Assembly: GCA_002102555.1 (NCBI GenBank)
Contig: MCFL01000277.1
Coordinates: 1 to 32,120 of the forward strand
Length of the DNA: 32,120 bases
Source of the DNA: Catenaria anguillulae PL171
Taxonomy: Eukaryota > Blastocladiomycota > Blastocladiomycetes > Blastocladiales > Catenariaceae
Reading direction: 5' to 3'
Part shown: in pieces, positions 20,762 through 31,163 of the stretch
Layout: the number at the start of each line of letters is the position of its first letter
Position numbering within the stretch: position 1 is the stretch's first letter
Position numbers and translations under genes: made by a program
Notes under the pieces: generated by a model
Database searches by the model: none
The model's input: only the letters and a program-made list of their open reading frames with translations
Told to the model about the DNA's origin: nothing

Positions 20762-22923
20762 TCAAGCAATTGGGTCCACTTCCGGCAAACCATACCCTCT
20801 CCACCACTTGAGCACACGTGCGCTGAGCGGTGTCACTCCCGACGGATTACACCTGCGCTCGAGATCCATGATACTCTTTGGCATCACTAGCGCTTCAAAC
20901 CTCGCCCGCCGCCCTGTAAACCACTCGAGCAAATGCACCTTGCCGGCCTTTGACACCTCGTACAGCGAATCGGGCATGTACCGTAACCGCATCCCAGTCG
21001 ACATTGCCCACTCCCACACGGCAACACTCCCGTCCTGGTCCTCGTTCCCACGCCCCGAATGCAACTCCAAATGAAAGGGCTCTTGGATCCACCCCGCATG
21101 CCAACACGCGTCGAGAAATAGAGCGTTGCCGCTCGCAAGCATGCTCACCGCATTTGTGCGCGGAAACGCACACCCCTGTGCAAGATGCACAGCATTGCTC
21201 GGCCGCAATGCCCACGCGAGCCAGTCCCAAGCTCGCGGAAACGTGCTGGCCAAGCAACACAAAATAGAACTGGGAGGCACGCCGTGTCGGGCAATCACCT
21301 CATCGACCAGCGCCATGCGGCTGTTCATGGACAGACCGCGCAAGACGTTGCGCACGTCCATGTCCTTGTTGTGCCGGATCCACCAGTGCACGCCCAAGTC
21401 GGTCTCCAGATCAGAGTGCACGGCGCTTGAAATATCGTTATTGGAAAAGACCACGGTTGGGTATGGCGCCTTGTGTTGCCACCACTCGAGGACTTGGACG
21501 TGGCCCAATCGCAATGCTTCGACGAACCGGACTGGCGCAGAGTCGTTTGGCACGATACGGTGGCCCAAATGCGCTGTCCACCAATCGAGAACGTGGACGT
21601 GGCCCTGATCTGTAGCCCATTGCAAGTACCTGTTCAGCGTCGAGGGTACAAGCGACGAGATAAAGTACGCCAAATGCACTCGAATCCATTCTAGAACGTG
21701 CACGTATCCATAACCCGTGGCAATGTCAACGAGCCGTTGGTCCAATACTTGCTTGAGCGGAATCTCGTGGCTCTGCAACCAATCGAGCGATTCCACATGG
21801 CCGCCAATGCATGCAGCCGTGTACGGAGACACGCGGCCAGCACCACGACCAGATTCGATCAAGCGTTGCAGCGGCTGGTACCGACCTTGTGCGTGCGCGG
21901 ACGACAGTAGCAGTGGGACAGCGTTTTCCAATAGCGTCCACTCGCTCGCGCACGTGGCGTTGGCCAATTCGGATGGAGAATCAAGCTTCAACAGCAACCA
22001 GTCAAGAAGGTGAACATGGCCCAATACAAGCGACACAGTGACGGCCGTCTCGGGACTGAGTTGGCCGCCAGCCTTTGCTTGACACAATTGAATCCAGTCC
22101 AAGTCGCCAGTGGCACAGGACAAGCCGGCAATCTGCGCATCAAACAGTTTGCCAAACATGCAAGCAACAAGTCCAATGCAGCCGGTCGCCCTGATGGCAG
22201 CAACACCAGTGCCGTCCTGGCCTCCAAGTCGGGAATCGGTCCTCCCGCAATACCAGCGACAGGTCAAACACCATTGCACCACATCCAATTGGCCCGCCAC
22301 AACGGCCGTTGCCAGCACACTTCCATCCATCACCTCGGCAACCCAGTCCAATAACCCAAGGTCTCGCCACACACTCAGCACCTGCACATGCCCGCCTGCA
22401 CTCGCTGCACGCACACTCGCCGCACTCGGCCACGTTGCTCCCGTCGAGTCGACCCGTGGCGCATACCTCGCCACCACTTGTGCGTGGCCACCTCGACTCG
22501 CCGCCTCAACCACATGCATTCGAGCCTTGTCAGTCAACACAGGGGGCCCACATTGCCGCCCACCAATCAAACACTTGGACATGTCCGCCTTGTGCCGCCA
22601 ACACGAGCGCGTGCGGGTACGTAAACTGAATGGGTCGTTTACCTCGCAATCGCGTATGCAGAAAGTCGAGCAACGCCAAATTGCCGAGCTTGCACGCGGC
22701 GTCCGAGTCAGTCCAGGGCAGCCGCGTGACGAGGATGTGGAACAGGTCGGGGAAGTTCGAGGGTGGGAGGAACGTTGAGGAGGTGGAAATGGCCTTGTGG
22801 TCGTTGACGGCCTCCAGGTTGAGGGTGAGGTTATGTGGGCGGCCTTTGGTAGGTATGCGAGCAAGGCTGTACCAGGATGGGCAGTTGGATGTAGATGTTG
22901 AGAGGCGGGTAAGTGACGGTCAT
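20762..22923 (-). CDS. Ankyrin-type repeat protein, 5' end disrupted
   Basis: From about 22560 down to the stop at 20762 one long frame encodes more than 550 residues of degenerate ankyrin-like helical repeats: VRAASAGGHVQVLSVW, TAACIGGHVESLDWL, ATGYGYVHVLEWIRV, WATDQGHVHVLDWW, VEALRLGHVQVLEWW and VSKAGKVHLLEW. The GHVxVLxWW form is seen in lineage-expanded repeat proteins of zoosporic fungi. The N-terminal module (LTLNLEAVNDHKAIST... FHILVTRLPWTDSDAAC... NLALLDFLHTRL) and the first repeat (HALVLAAQGGHVQVFDWWA) lie in other frames. Shifts fall near 22890, 22845, 22790 and 22535, with no room for introns. An ATG at 22923 matches the start of the copy at 15056. Either the gene is decaying or the consensus has indel errors. 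Function is unknown; a protein-protein adaptor role is suggested by the fold alone. Confidence 0.65.
22689..22923 (-). repeat. Inverted duplicate of the 15056-15290 module
   Basis: The sequence from ATG to gccgcgtgcaag matches 15056-15290 in opposite orientation. Both copies are 235 nt although they contain different small indels (for example gtacagcc against gtgcacgcc, and cacataacc against cgcaacc). The two arms are about 7.4 kb apart. Confidence 0.7.
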
Positions 22924-23201
22924 TGCTGGGAGTGAGTATGCCGTCTGCATTGTCTAATTTGAATGAAAGCTGTTGATCGCTTGATCCTGGTCTTTTTGAA
23001 GGTGCGCTGTCTGTCTCTCATGCTCAGTTGTGTCTGCCGTGGGCTTCTGTCTGCGTCGGTGCAAAGTTGGTGGCGTATCACCTCTCATGCAGGCAAGTAT
23101 TTAATATGGCGAGCAAAACATATGTAGAAAAATCATGAACTACATAAACATTGGTTGCATTTGGATTAAAAAGGAAAACGAAACGCTGGCAAAAAAAAGT
23201 T

Positions 23202-25326
23202 CTAACTTCCCGTGGGCTCAACCTCAAGCAAAATATCAAACTTGGCGCCAACTCGTTCGCCTCGGCCGGCTTCCTGCCCTCCAACAAGATGCGCCTGGCC
23301 ACATCCACCTTGCCATGCACGTTAAACATGAGCACGCCCACAATCTTGTCGTCCCGCACGTAAAACACAACGCCCTTGCGGAACTCTTCGCTGCCGGGGG
23401 GCTTGCCCAAGGGCGCATCGGCTTGGCGCCATCGGCGCCGCCGCCGGAACGGAGGAAGCATCTGTCTGCTGATGGCCCCACACGCCAACAGTCACGAGTG
23501 ACGAGTCGAGCACGCCCATGGCCTCGTATCCGATCTTGGGGCCAGGTCGGACCAGAACATGGACTGGTGCGTAAACGCCTTGGGCTTGCCAGCCATGGAC
23601 CGGCCGGCCCAGCGACCTTGCAGTACGGCACTGTTTCACAGAACAGAAGGAACAATGGTGAGATGCCGTCTGCTCCGGATCACATCCGAAAACAAAACAA
23701 AAATGTGCGTACTTGTCATAATGCTCAACCCTCCGCCTGCCCAACACCACATCGTGGAAACTCACATTATCGCCAGCAGCAAACACATTGTGCCTGGCCT
23801 CGAGCTCGGCATTGACGGCAATGCCGCCGCGCACAGGATCGATTTCCAGGCCGGCGTTCTTTGCGAGGTCACGTTGGGCTCAATGCCCACGGCAACCACA
23901 ACATGGTCGACAGCCAAGGGTGAGTCGCCATTGTTGACTTGAACAAGGATCTTGTCGCCTCGTCGTCGTAGGCCAACGCGTGACGGTGGTTTCGGAAGCA
24001 CAGTCACGCCCTCGCTGGTGATCTGGTTGGTGGTCCACTTTGTCAGGTAACGCGGGAACACTACAACATGCACGTCCACCCAGCCAGCCGACTCGAGATT
24101 AGTTGGGATCGATCACAACTCAGATACCAAACCCACGTACCAAGCGCCATGTTGCCCTCCTCAGGGAACACTTGGGTGACGTCCACGCCATCCTTTTGCG
24201 CGAGCGCAACAGACAGTTCCGAGCCCAAAAACCCGCCGCCAATCACGGCCACCTTCTTTGTCTTGCCCTCGTCGCCACTCACGACCTGCGTCAGCTTTTT
24301 GAAATCGTCCACGGTACGATACGTGACGACCCTGCGCGCCACCTCGGGCAATCCCTTTTGCACGGCCAATTTGCGCGGCGTGCCGCCTGTCGCAAGCAAC
24401 ACCTTGTCGTACTTGACCACGGTACCCGATTCCAGCGTGATGGTTTGTGCATCGACATCCAGTGCCACGGCGCGCGCATTGGTCAGCAGCTTGGTTCCCT
24501 CACCCGTGGGACAAGGTCGGCAGCGGGCGACTCGTACGCAGACGCGGGTTGGTACATGAGCGATGTTTGCTCGCCTTGCCAGTTGGTGAATTCGAGCGAC
24601 TCGGCGTTGGCGCCCTTGAACCAAAGCTCCTTGGACAATGGCGGGCGTTGGTAAGGCGCGTAGGGTTCCGCCGTGATGATGAGGATTTCGCCTGTCGGAT
24701 CGAGTTCGCGGATGCCGAGCATGGCCGAGTAGGAGGCGGTACCGCCGCTGTTGAGTGCCATGTCGGAATGTCAGCAATGTGAGATAACATGTGCACTGGA
24801 TCAAAGCAACAGAAACGGACCCGATCAGCACGTATTTGAACGAGGTCGGAGGCTCGTTTGCGGCGGGCGTGTCATGGACAACGGGAGCAGCCGGCTTGGT
24901 TGCTTCGGAGGGGGTCGAATGAGCAGCGGTCGCCGCCTTTTGCTTGTAGTACTTCTCTGGCGGCTTGGTCAGGTACAAAAACTGTTGCACGGCATACCCG
25001 CACAAACAAACGTCAGTGTCTCGCATTGTGCACGCGTGATCGTGATGCGGTGTGACGTCACAGCTAGCTATGTCAACGTACGGCGGGCACAAACACCATG
25101 GCCGATGCCATGGCCAGCGCGGCCGAGCTCCCGTCGAGGAAGATTCCGATGACGAATGCGAATGGTGCTCCTGATGGGACGACGCAAACCGCTTGGTCAT
25201 GGCAGTGCCAGTGCGAGACGACGACACGGCAGGCTTGGGAACGGCGGCCACGTTGGGTCGGAGCCCGAGGCCGGTGGCCGGGGTCGCAAAGGACGGGATG
25301 CGGCGGGCAGCAAGGCGGGCAAACAT
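23202..25326 (-). CDS. AIF1: AIF-like mitochondrial FAD/NAD(P)H oxidoreductase, frame-interrupted
   Basis: Five minus-strand exons: 25326-25082, 24981-24821, 24747-24141, 24060-23713 and 23630-23202; introns are 73-100 nt with donors gtacgt, gtccgt, gtacgt and gtacgc. The presequence [19 protein letters not shown] leads to an inner-membrane helix ([20 protein letters not shown]), then the FAD Rossmann motif ([20 protein letters not shown]), [30 protein letters not shown] and the NAD motif [19 protein letters not shown]. Next come [43 protein letters not shown] and a C-terminal AIF domain ([20 protein letters not shown]). This matches metazoan and fungal AIF: an intermembrane-space oxidoreductase supporting respiratory-chain biogenesis and, when released, cell death. 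Seven or eight places need one base more to keep frame, near 25160, 24510, 23866, 23540, 23460, 23420 and 23240, perhaps also 24010. Conservation between them is strong. Upstream ATG 25449 is in frame but adds a Gln/Ser-rich stretch before the presequence. Confidence 0.8.
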
Positions 25327-25989
25327 GGTCGAGGCTGTGGATGGGGTGCTGTTGATTCTCTGACTGATGCTGGCAGATCCTGATCCTGATCCGTGTTGGC
25401 TTGGCTGGGGCTGGGCTGAAGGGTCAGTTTGGTGAAATGATGACGGCACATTGCTCTGCTCTGGAGTGCGTACATTGCTTGCGAGTACAGTACAGTTGCT
25501 ACATTCAAGCTGGGTGTTGTTGAAAGCAGTAAAGAGTGACGAGATGGAAGGGACGCCGACAACAGCTTCTGTTCCCTCGTTTCGATCAGGCCTCCGATCC
25601 GACTCGTGCCGCGCTTGTGTGCTGTTGCCTTGAGCAGATACTCACCGGAAAGGTCTCCACCTGTCCATGATAACTTGATTGCCTAGTCCAGGATGGTATC
25701 GGGTACCGATGTAATTCACCGGATGCATTGCAAGGTTCATTCACTACCTCGCTCCTGTGTGTTGACTCTTCCTTTGTCGCAGTGTTCAATGCGATGCGCC
25801 TGTCCGTGAACACTGTTCCCGTCCATTTATACATAGATAAGTTGAATATGATAGAATGACGATAGAGAGGGGGGGGGGCAGTATAGACAAACAATCAGGA
25901 CAAGATCTACGAAAAAACCAAACCAGTGGACCTGACCAAATGGCGGGAAGCGTGACGGAGACGAGGATGGGGAATGTGAATGAACAAGA
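25327..25989. other. Intergenic region, PLC-like 3' end to AIF-like 5' end
   Basis: The AIF-like promoter should lie here. It contains a run of 10 G (25869-25878) and the repeats gtacagtacag (25487-25497) and ctgatcctgatcc (25379-25391). No gene is seen. Confidence 0.4.
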
Positions 25990-27201
25990 TTAAAGTGTTG
26001 GCAACAAGATACCAAAGCCAACCATGAGCAGGATAAAGGCGATGGTCCCCATCGTTGGCAATGAACGCGGCGCGCTCGAAGCAGAGGATGCATCTGTGCC
26101 AGATCTGGCAGCGGCATCGGCCGAGCCGCCAGCAGCGGGCGGCGTGGGCGTGGGCGTCGCGACGCCAAACGTGATTCCACCCACTGCCCGAGCGGAAGTG
26201 GGGATGGGAGGTTTCGGCTTGGGAGTGTATGGTACATTGTTGAGACCTGCAACGACTGGAGAATGTCTCCGTGTTCGTAAAAGTCTGCGAATACCACACC
26301 AAGTTAGTCGCCACGCTACAAGATTGAACAGACAGTGTAAGCAGAGCGACGTACCAACGAGCACAAAATTGATCTTTGCTTCCTTACCGACTCACACCGA
26401 CTGACATGCGTTCTCAATTCACTCGCCACATTGACTGTCTTGCATTTTCTGCATCGGTGAATCAAAACCCAAAGACCGACTTGTACAACCAATGGTTCAC
26501 CAAGACGAGCTCGCGCGGCTGGCCCCTGGGCCGATCCAATGCACATGTCCAATCCGCTTCCTGCCGCAACTGGAATGGAGTCTCACTAATGTATGCAAAA
26601 TGCGGCATGACGAGCGGAAGCGGCTGACCCGCAGGCGGCGCAGGCAAGTCGGACGCAAACAAGGCAGGCGCTTGTTGCGCGAAATCATGTCGCCAAGCGT
26701 TGGCCACGCGCTGGGTGTCCCTGGCGGTTGCGAATAGGCGAGCGGCGTCAGGCCAGAGGTCGAGAGCAAGTTGGCGAAATCGGCATAGCTTGCCTTGGCT
26801 GCATTTTCGACAATGACGGCAACCACCTCGCGCGAACCAGCAGGCGAGGTCAGAAAGTCACGAATGGTGCGGAATGCGGAAATGGCGGGGCCATTGTCGC
26901 CCAGGGCACACGATCCATGGCACAGCCGCAGTTCTGGGGTGCCCGAGGAGCTGTTGAATTTGTGGATATCAATGTTGATGAGGCGAACCCTGGTCGAGCT
27001 GGGTCGAGATGTTTGAAATTGGGTGGCGCCGAGACCACCAGCAGAGGCAAACGAGTTATGGGTGCCTGCAAATGTGACTTGGGTGATGGGCTTGGAACAT
27101 AGGGATGCGTGGCCGTTGCATGCTTGCGCTTGCGCTTTGGCTTGGGTGAGCAATGTGGCGATGGCAACAAGTGCCAGAGTCGTGATAGTCAGTCGATTCA
27201 T
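25990..27201 (-). CDS. Secreted PLC-like phosphodiesterase with C-terminal anchor
   Basis: Minus strand, exons 27201-26355 and 26284-25990; the 70-nt intron starts gtacgt. The signal peptide is MNRLTITTLALVAIATLLTQ. The TIM-barrel PI-PLC-like fold is recognisable: CNGHASLCSKPITQVTFAGTHNSFA (catalytic His in GTHNS), ISTQLDQG-VRLINIDIHKF, LRLCHGSCALGDNG (second His), FASDLPAPPAGQPLPLVMPH, ADWTCALDRPRGQ, LVNHWLYKSVFG and INFVLVDFYEHGDI. A Pro/Ala/Ser-rich stalk follows (TPTPTPPAAGGSADA), and a final hydrophobic segment (MGTIAFILLMVGFGILL) suggests a GPI anchor or tail anchor at the cell surface. The family cleaves phosphodiester or phosphoinositol-type bonds; the substrate is unknown. About six positions need one base more to keep frame, near 27020, 26998, 26665, 26475, 26375 and 26258. 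An upstream in-frame extension to 27504 lacks a signal peptide and is rejected. Confidence 0.75.
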
Positions 27202-27840
27202 TTGAATTGTCAATGTTCGTGTCGGATGGTTGAAATTTGCTGACTGGGTTGGGTTGGACTGGATGGGTATCGAGTGTAGCTGTATATAGTTGATGGAATG
27301 GTCTATGTGGAATGTGGAATGCATCGAATGGGGTCCATTTTCTGAAATATACAGAGTATCTTTACGAGTGGAGTCAAGAGTCAAGCCACAACGAGGCAGT
27401 CCTGCGGCAACGTGCAGATCCTTTGTGCGTTGGATGATGGGCCGTCGATTCGACGTGAGCCAAGATTCCATCCATTTTTTGCGTGTTCCCCGACTCCCAA
27501 GCACACGACAGACCGTTCATTCTCTGAAACCACAGATAGGTTTGGTTGGTACCATGCATTTTTCAATCCGCCACAATCACCAGCACCAGCACCAGCACCC
27601 AGCGCGCCATGCATACCCGAAATCACCACGGTTCCTCGGTTCCTCGCACACCGCTGTCATGCCTCACGGTCGAACCTCTGCGCCGACTGGCACCATGATG
27701 GAACCGAAGAAGAACCACTCTCAATTCAACCTCTTGTCGCTCGCTCGTCTCGTCTCTTTTGCCTGGGCAAAGCGCGCAATCCACAGCTTTGACTGACTGT
27801 CCTGGGCCGCTCCCTCCCCAACCACCCAATTCTACTACAG
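27202..27840. other. Divergent 5' region of PLC-like gene and RPS5
   Basis: It holds the PLC-like promoter and the undetected first exon of RPS5. A caccag microsatellite lies at about 27580-27600. A pyrimidine-rich tract with a branch-like ctgac and tactacag ends exactly at 27840, a convincing 3' splice site. No start exon with a GTNCG donor was found; ATG CCT CAC G at 27660 has the right phase but a weak donor (gtcgaa). Confidence 0.45.
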
Positions 27841-28987
27841 CCCAAAATGTCTTTCCCGTCGAGATCGTCAACCACGACCAGAACGAGGCGCCCAAGCTCT
27901 TCGGCAAGTGGTCCTTCGAGGAGGTCCGCTGCAACGACCTTGCCCTCGTCGTACGTGCCTTTTTTGCCTTGTACAGTTGCTCCAGAGTTGCCGCCGTTGT
28001 CCCAGCACCATTCAACTGTTCTCGTCGGTTTGTCTCGTTTGGGAACTGGGGAGTATCGAGCCAGCCTGTTGCGTAGCGATTTCGCTGTCCAAGCGTGCTG
28101 CATGTGTAGCCGAAAAGGGATTGCCATCAAGAAGTCGAATGAGCTTGAGCGCTGCCCACAACTCGCTCCACTTTTTGATGTCCCTTGCACACGGTTTTCC
28201 GCAAACGCTCGTCCGACTTGGACACCGTCGCTTGGAATCAGACTCAATGTCCTTGCGTCTCTTGGCGTGGGCAGGTTCGAATGCTGCCGTGACGACCGTC
28301 CACTCCTTGGTTGCACGCTCGCCCTTTCCCGTCCACGCACACACATCGGTCAACACCACGCACCCACATGTCCTTTTGCCTCGTTCACGCTCCCAAAACC
28401 AAAAGGCAACTCCGCAGCAACAGACGGATTCCTCCACAAAACTCGTGACGCTGATGCTAACTCATCACTTTGACCACAATCAACAGGACTACATCCAAAT
28501 CTCGTCGCCCATCTACCTCCCCCACACTGCCGGTCGCTATGCCGCCAAGCGTTTCCGCAAGGCCCAGTGCCCCGTGGTTGAGCGCTTGACCAACTCGCTC
28601 ATGATGCACGGCCGCAACAACGGCAAGAAGCTCATGGCCACGCGCATTGTCAAGCACGCGTTCGAGATCATTCACTTGCTCACGGATGCCAACCCGCTCC
28701 AGATCCTTGTTGACGCCGTTGTCAACACTGGTCCCCGTGAAGACTCGACCCGCATTGGTTCCCAAGGTACCGTCCGTCGTCAAGCCGTCGATGTGTCGCC
28801 CCTTCGTCGCGTCAACCAGGCCATTGCCCTCTTGACCACTGGTACCCGCGAGGCTGCTTTCCGCAACGTCAAGACCATTGCCGAGTGCCTCGCCGACGAG
28901 TTGATCAACGCCGCCAAGGGTTCGTCCAACTCGTACGCGATCAAGAAGAAGGACGAATTGGAACGCGTGGCCAAATCCAACCGCTAA
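27841..28987 (+). CDS. RPS5: 40S ribosomal protein uS7 (RPS5), 5' exon not found
   Basis: Exons 27841-27950 and 28487-28987. The first visible exon begins in phase 2 ([35 protein letters not shown]), so a short first coding exon must lie upstream. The second exon is highly conserved: [108 protein letters not shown] and the invariant C terminus [17 protein letters not shown]. uS7 sits in the head of the small subunit at the mRNA exit and contacts E-site tRNA. No frame interruptions occur. The intron (27951-28486, donor gtacgt, branch-like gctaac near 28456) is 536 nt, about seven times the local norm. A 141-codon antisense frame lies wholly inside it (28437-28012). Confidence 0.93.
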
Positions 28988-29344
28988 GTGGTCAATTGCC
29001 CCTTTTTTCGTGTCAATTGGAGTTGTTTTGTTCACGCATTCGCGTCCGAGTGAGCTGACGTTGTGGATCACGCGTCACGCCAACCCTCCAATTCTATGAC
29101 CGCCAAAATGCATGTCTTCTATGTTTATCCTTGGCCTTGTACTTCAAACACACACTACGTTTGCTGGAGGCCGCTTGTGAAAGCCGTGTCATGTTCAAAA
29201 CAAAATGTTGTGAAAACCAGAGTCACGCCGTTCATGAGTGCACGCATGACCGGATGTGCTTCCAGCCGCAGACGTGTATCTTCTGGACTGAGGGCCGAAC
29301 AGCGGCCCACTGCCATCACCGGGCCAGAGGGACCGGGTTGAGCA

Positions 29345-29392
29345 ACTGGTAATACAACATCCCATGCATCACTGAGGTTGATGCATACCAGT
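29345..29392. other. Nested inverted repeat (hairpin)
   Basis: An outer pair actggta/taccagt (29345-29351 and 29386-29392) encloses an inner 8-bp stem atgcatca/tgatgcat (29364-29371 and 29379-29386, sharing one base with the outer stem) with a 7-nt loop. The 5' side carries a 12-nt bulge. It could be a structured RNA, a protein-binding palindrome or chance; it lies in a stretch with no coding signal. Confidence 0.45.
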
Positions 29393-29610
29393 AGGAGCGA
29401 GTACAGATAATTGCATGGCTAGGGTATAGCAGACAAGCCGTCATGCCGTTTCCCATGGCATGAACGGCGAGTCTCGGTCTTCATGACATACCTAGATTCC
29501 CGCACATCGTACGAGAGCATAGCTGGCAGCAGCGCTCATCGCTCAGGGTCTGAGAGCAACCCGCGGACGGCTCCGCCGCCCGAAACCAAAGGTATAAGTA
29601 CCGAGCTGTT

Positions 29611-29624
29611 CCCCCCCCCCCCCC
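29611..29624. repeat. Homopolymer run of 14 C
   Basis: A 14-base C run just after a TATA-like tataagta (29593-29600). Length is likely to be unreliable in sequencing. Confidence 0.9.
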
Positions 29625-30275
29625 AAGGTGTTGGAAGAACAGTAACCCGACTGCTGTATTATTCGCACACACACAATCCACATTCATACACATTCATTCC
29701 CGACTTCAAGACGTGAAATCACAACAACAAAAAGAAAAAAAAACTGACAACAACAACTCGACACGCCCGCTGCAGTCGTCTTTGCCACCCTCTCGTGGGT
29801 ACTTAAACTGAATCCGAAGACGCAGCGACCAAAGGCCTGCCCAAAGGTACCCGGCGGCACAAGAAGGGTTCCTTGAGATGGATCACCAGCTATGACATTT
29901 ACAAACAGACATGAGTCAGGATAATGAATGCATCCAAGCGTTCAAGTTGGCAATGGACAACGGACGGGACGTACTCTTGGGGCGAACTCACATCACGACA
30001 TGACCGCACCATCCCACTGCGACCACGACGCACGGCATCTTGTACTCGACTTCATGATTCCTTGAATGTCCCGTCGTCTCCGTTGCGCTTGAGGGGGGTG
30101 TTTATGGGCCGGGCGACGGGGAGTGGGCAAACGGAATCGACGAGGAAGCAAAAGAAAAGAATGAATAATGCGTGGTGGAAGAAGCAGGGATGGAGGGTTG
30201 GTGAAAGCGAATGGCCAAAGAGCACGATCAAGAAAAGAGGGTTGAGAGCGGGCGGGGCGTGGCCGCAATTTGTAC

Positions 30276-30520
30276 CTGCCTGCCTTTGCATTGGTCAGAG
30301 CTCGAGCGTCCTTCAGCAGGAGCGTCCATCCACGCTGCGGCACACGACACACAACGCCACAACGAGATCCGGAGAGAGTCGGGATGGATGCCGCCCTCGA
30401 AACGAAAATAGGTACTGTATGGTGTCTCAAGCGTTGGGAAAAGAGCAGTTGTGGCGATGGGCGTGCCCCAAAACGTGCACCAGAGGCACTTACCCGCTCA
30501 GTGTCATCCGAGATGTTCAT
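30276..30520 (-). CDS. Possible small Cys-containing protein, spliced
   Basis: A candidate first exon 30520-30494 (MNISDDTER) ends at a perfect gtaagt donor. A candidate second exon, 30395-30276, is 120 nt in phase 0 with good third-position bias (GGIHPDSLRISLWRCVSC, AAAWMDAPAEGRSSSDQCKG). A last exon near 30090-30060 (RNGDDGTFKES then stop) would end a protein of about 60 aa. The WRCVSC pair plus a later Cys suggests metal or disulfide chemistry, but I recognise no family. The donors (gtaagt, gtacaa) differ from the GTNCG form used by most genes here, which lowers confidence. Confidence 0.3.
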
Positions 30521-31163
30521 CACTCTTTACCTGCGTGGCTGCACCACCTGAAAACAGCAGTCTCACGTTCGTGTCTCACTAGGGTTTGTCTACGTCGGCG
30601 CGCGCTGTCTCTCGCGGTTTCGCGTGGCGTGGTTATTCGTGTCAGTTGATTACTCTTGCCATGGCCACTTACTTGTTCCCTGGATATGGAAAACAGACTC
30701 GCTCAGCGTCTGAAAGCGCTGCTCACGGATATACATTCGGTACAATGGCTATTCAATTTGTCATGGGCGACGGACTGGGACACCAGTGGGCAAACCTGTC
30801 GTGTGCACCAGAACCAGTGGCGTGGCACATACATCATCCTTGGCGGACGCCCACCTACCATATACGCCCGCCAACACGACAATCCGTCCGCCAACGATAC
30901 GCCCGCGAGTTGCGTGAGGAACCAGAGTGCGAGCCAGTTCTTGTATCGCTCTTTCAAGTGACTTTTTACCCGTGATCCTGTATGTGAATACCAATGCACA
31001 CAAGCGCTTTTTTTCCCGCCTGCGCGCGAAAGACAACAACGGCGCCCGACTGACCCTCATCCATTTTGCCATTGCCCATTTCCCACGTACACAGTCACAA
31101 ATTACAATTGTGTCCTTCTTCCAAGACCCAATCAAATCCACCCGCCCACTTCAACAACCAACC

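Larger units (their letters stand above)
28988..31163. other. Region without a confident gene
   Basis: About 2.2 kb after RPS5. Items seen: a long hairpin (29345-29392), a run of 14 C (29611-29624) and an A-rich leader-like tract (29715-29750). A possible short spliced minus-strand gene at 30520-30276 is listed separately. A 91-codon plus-strand frame (30686-30961: ENRLAQRLKALLTDIHSV, GTYIILGGRPPTIYARQ) reads well locally but is not recognised. Much of this may be UTR and promoter of flanking genes. Confidence 0.35.

Noticed and set aside
28240-28290. tRNA-like ggttcgaatg in the RPS5 intron
   Set aside because: The flanking bases give a mismatched T stem and no D arm, anticodon arm or acceptor stem could be drawn.
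28457-29071. 204-codon antisense frame over RPS5
   Set aside because: It mirrors the strongly biased RPS5 codons; the sense strand is unmistakably uS7.
29800-29900. Peptide TKGLPKGTRRHKKGSLRW...YDIYKQT, vaguely like an H2B N terminus
   Set aside because: It is only about 35 codons, followed by stops, and no continuation with a histone fold was found.
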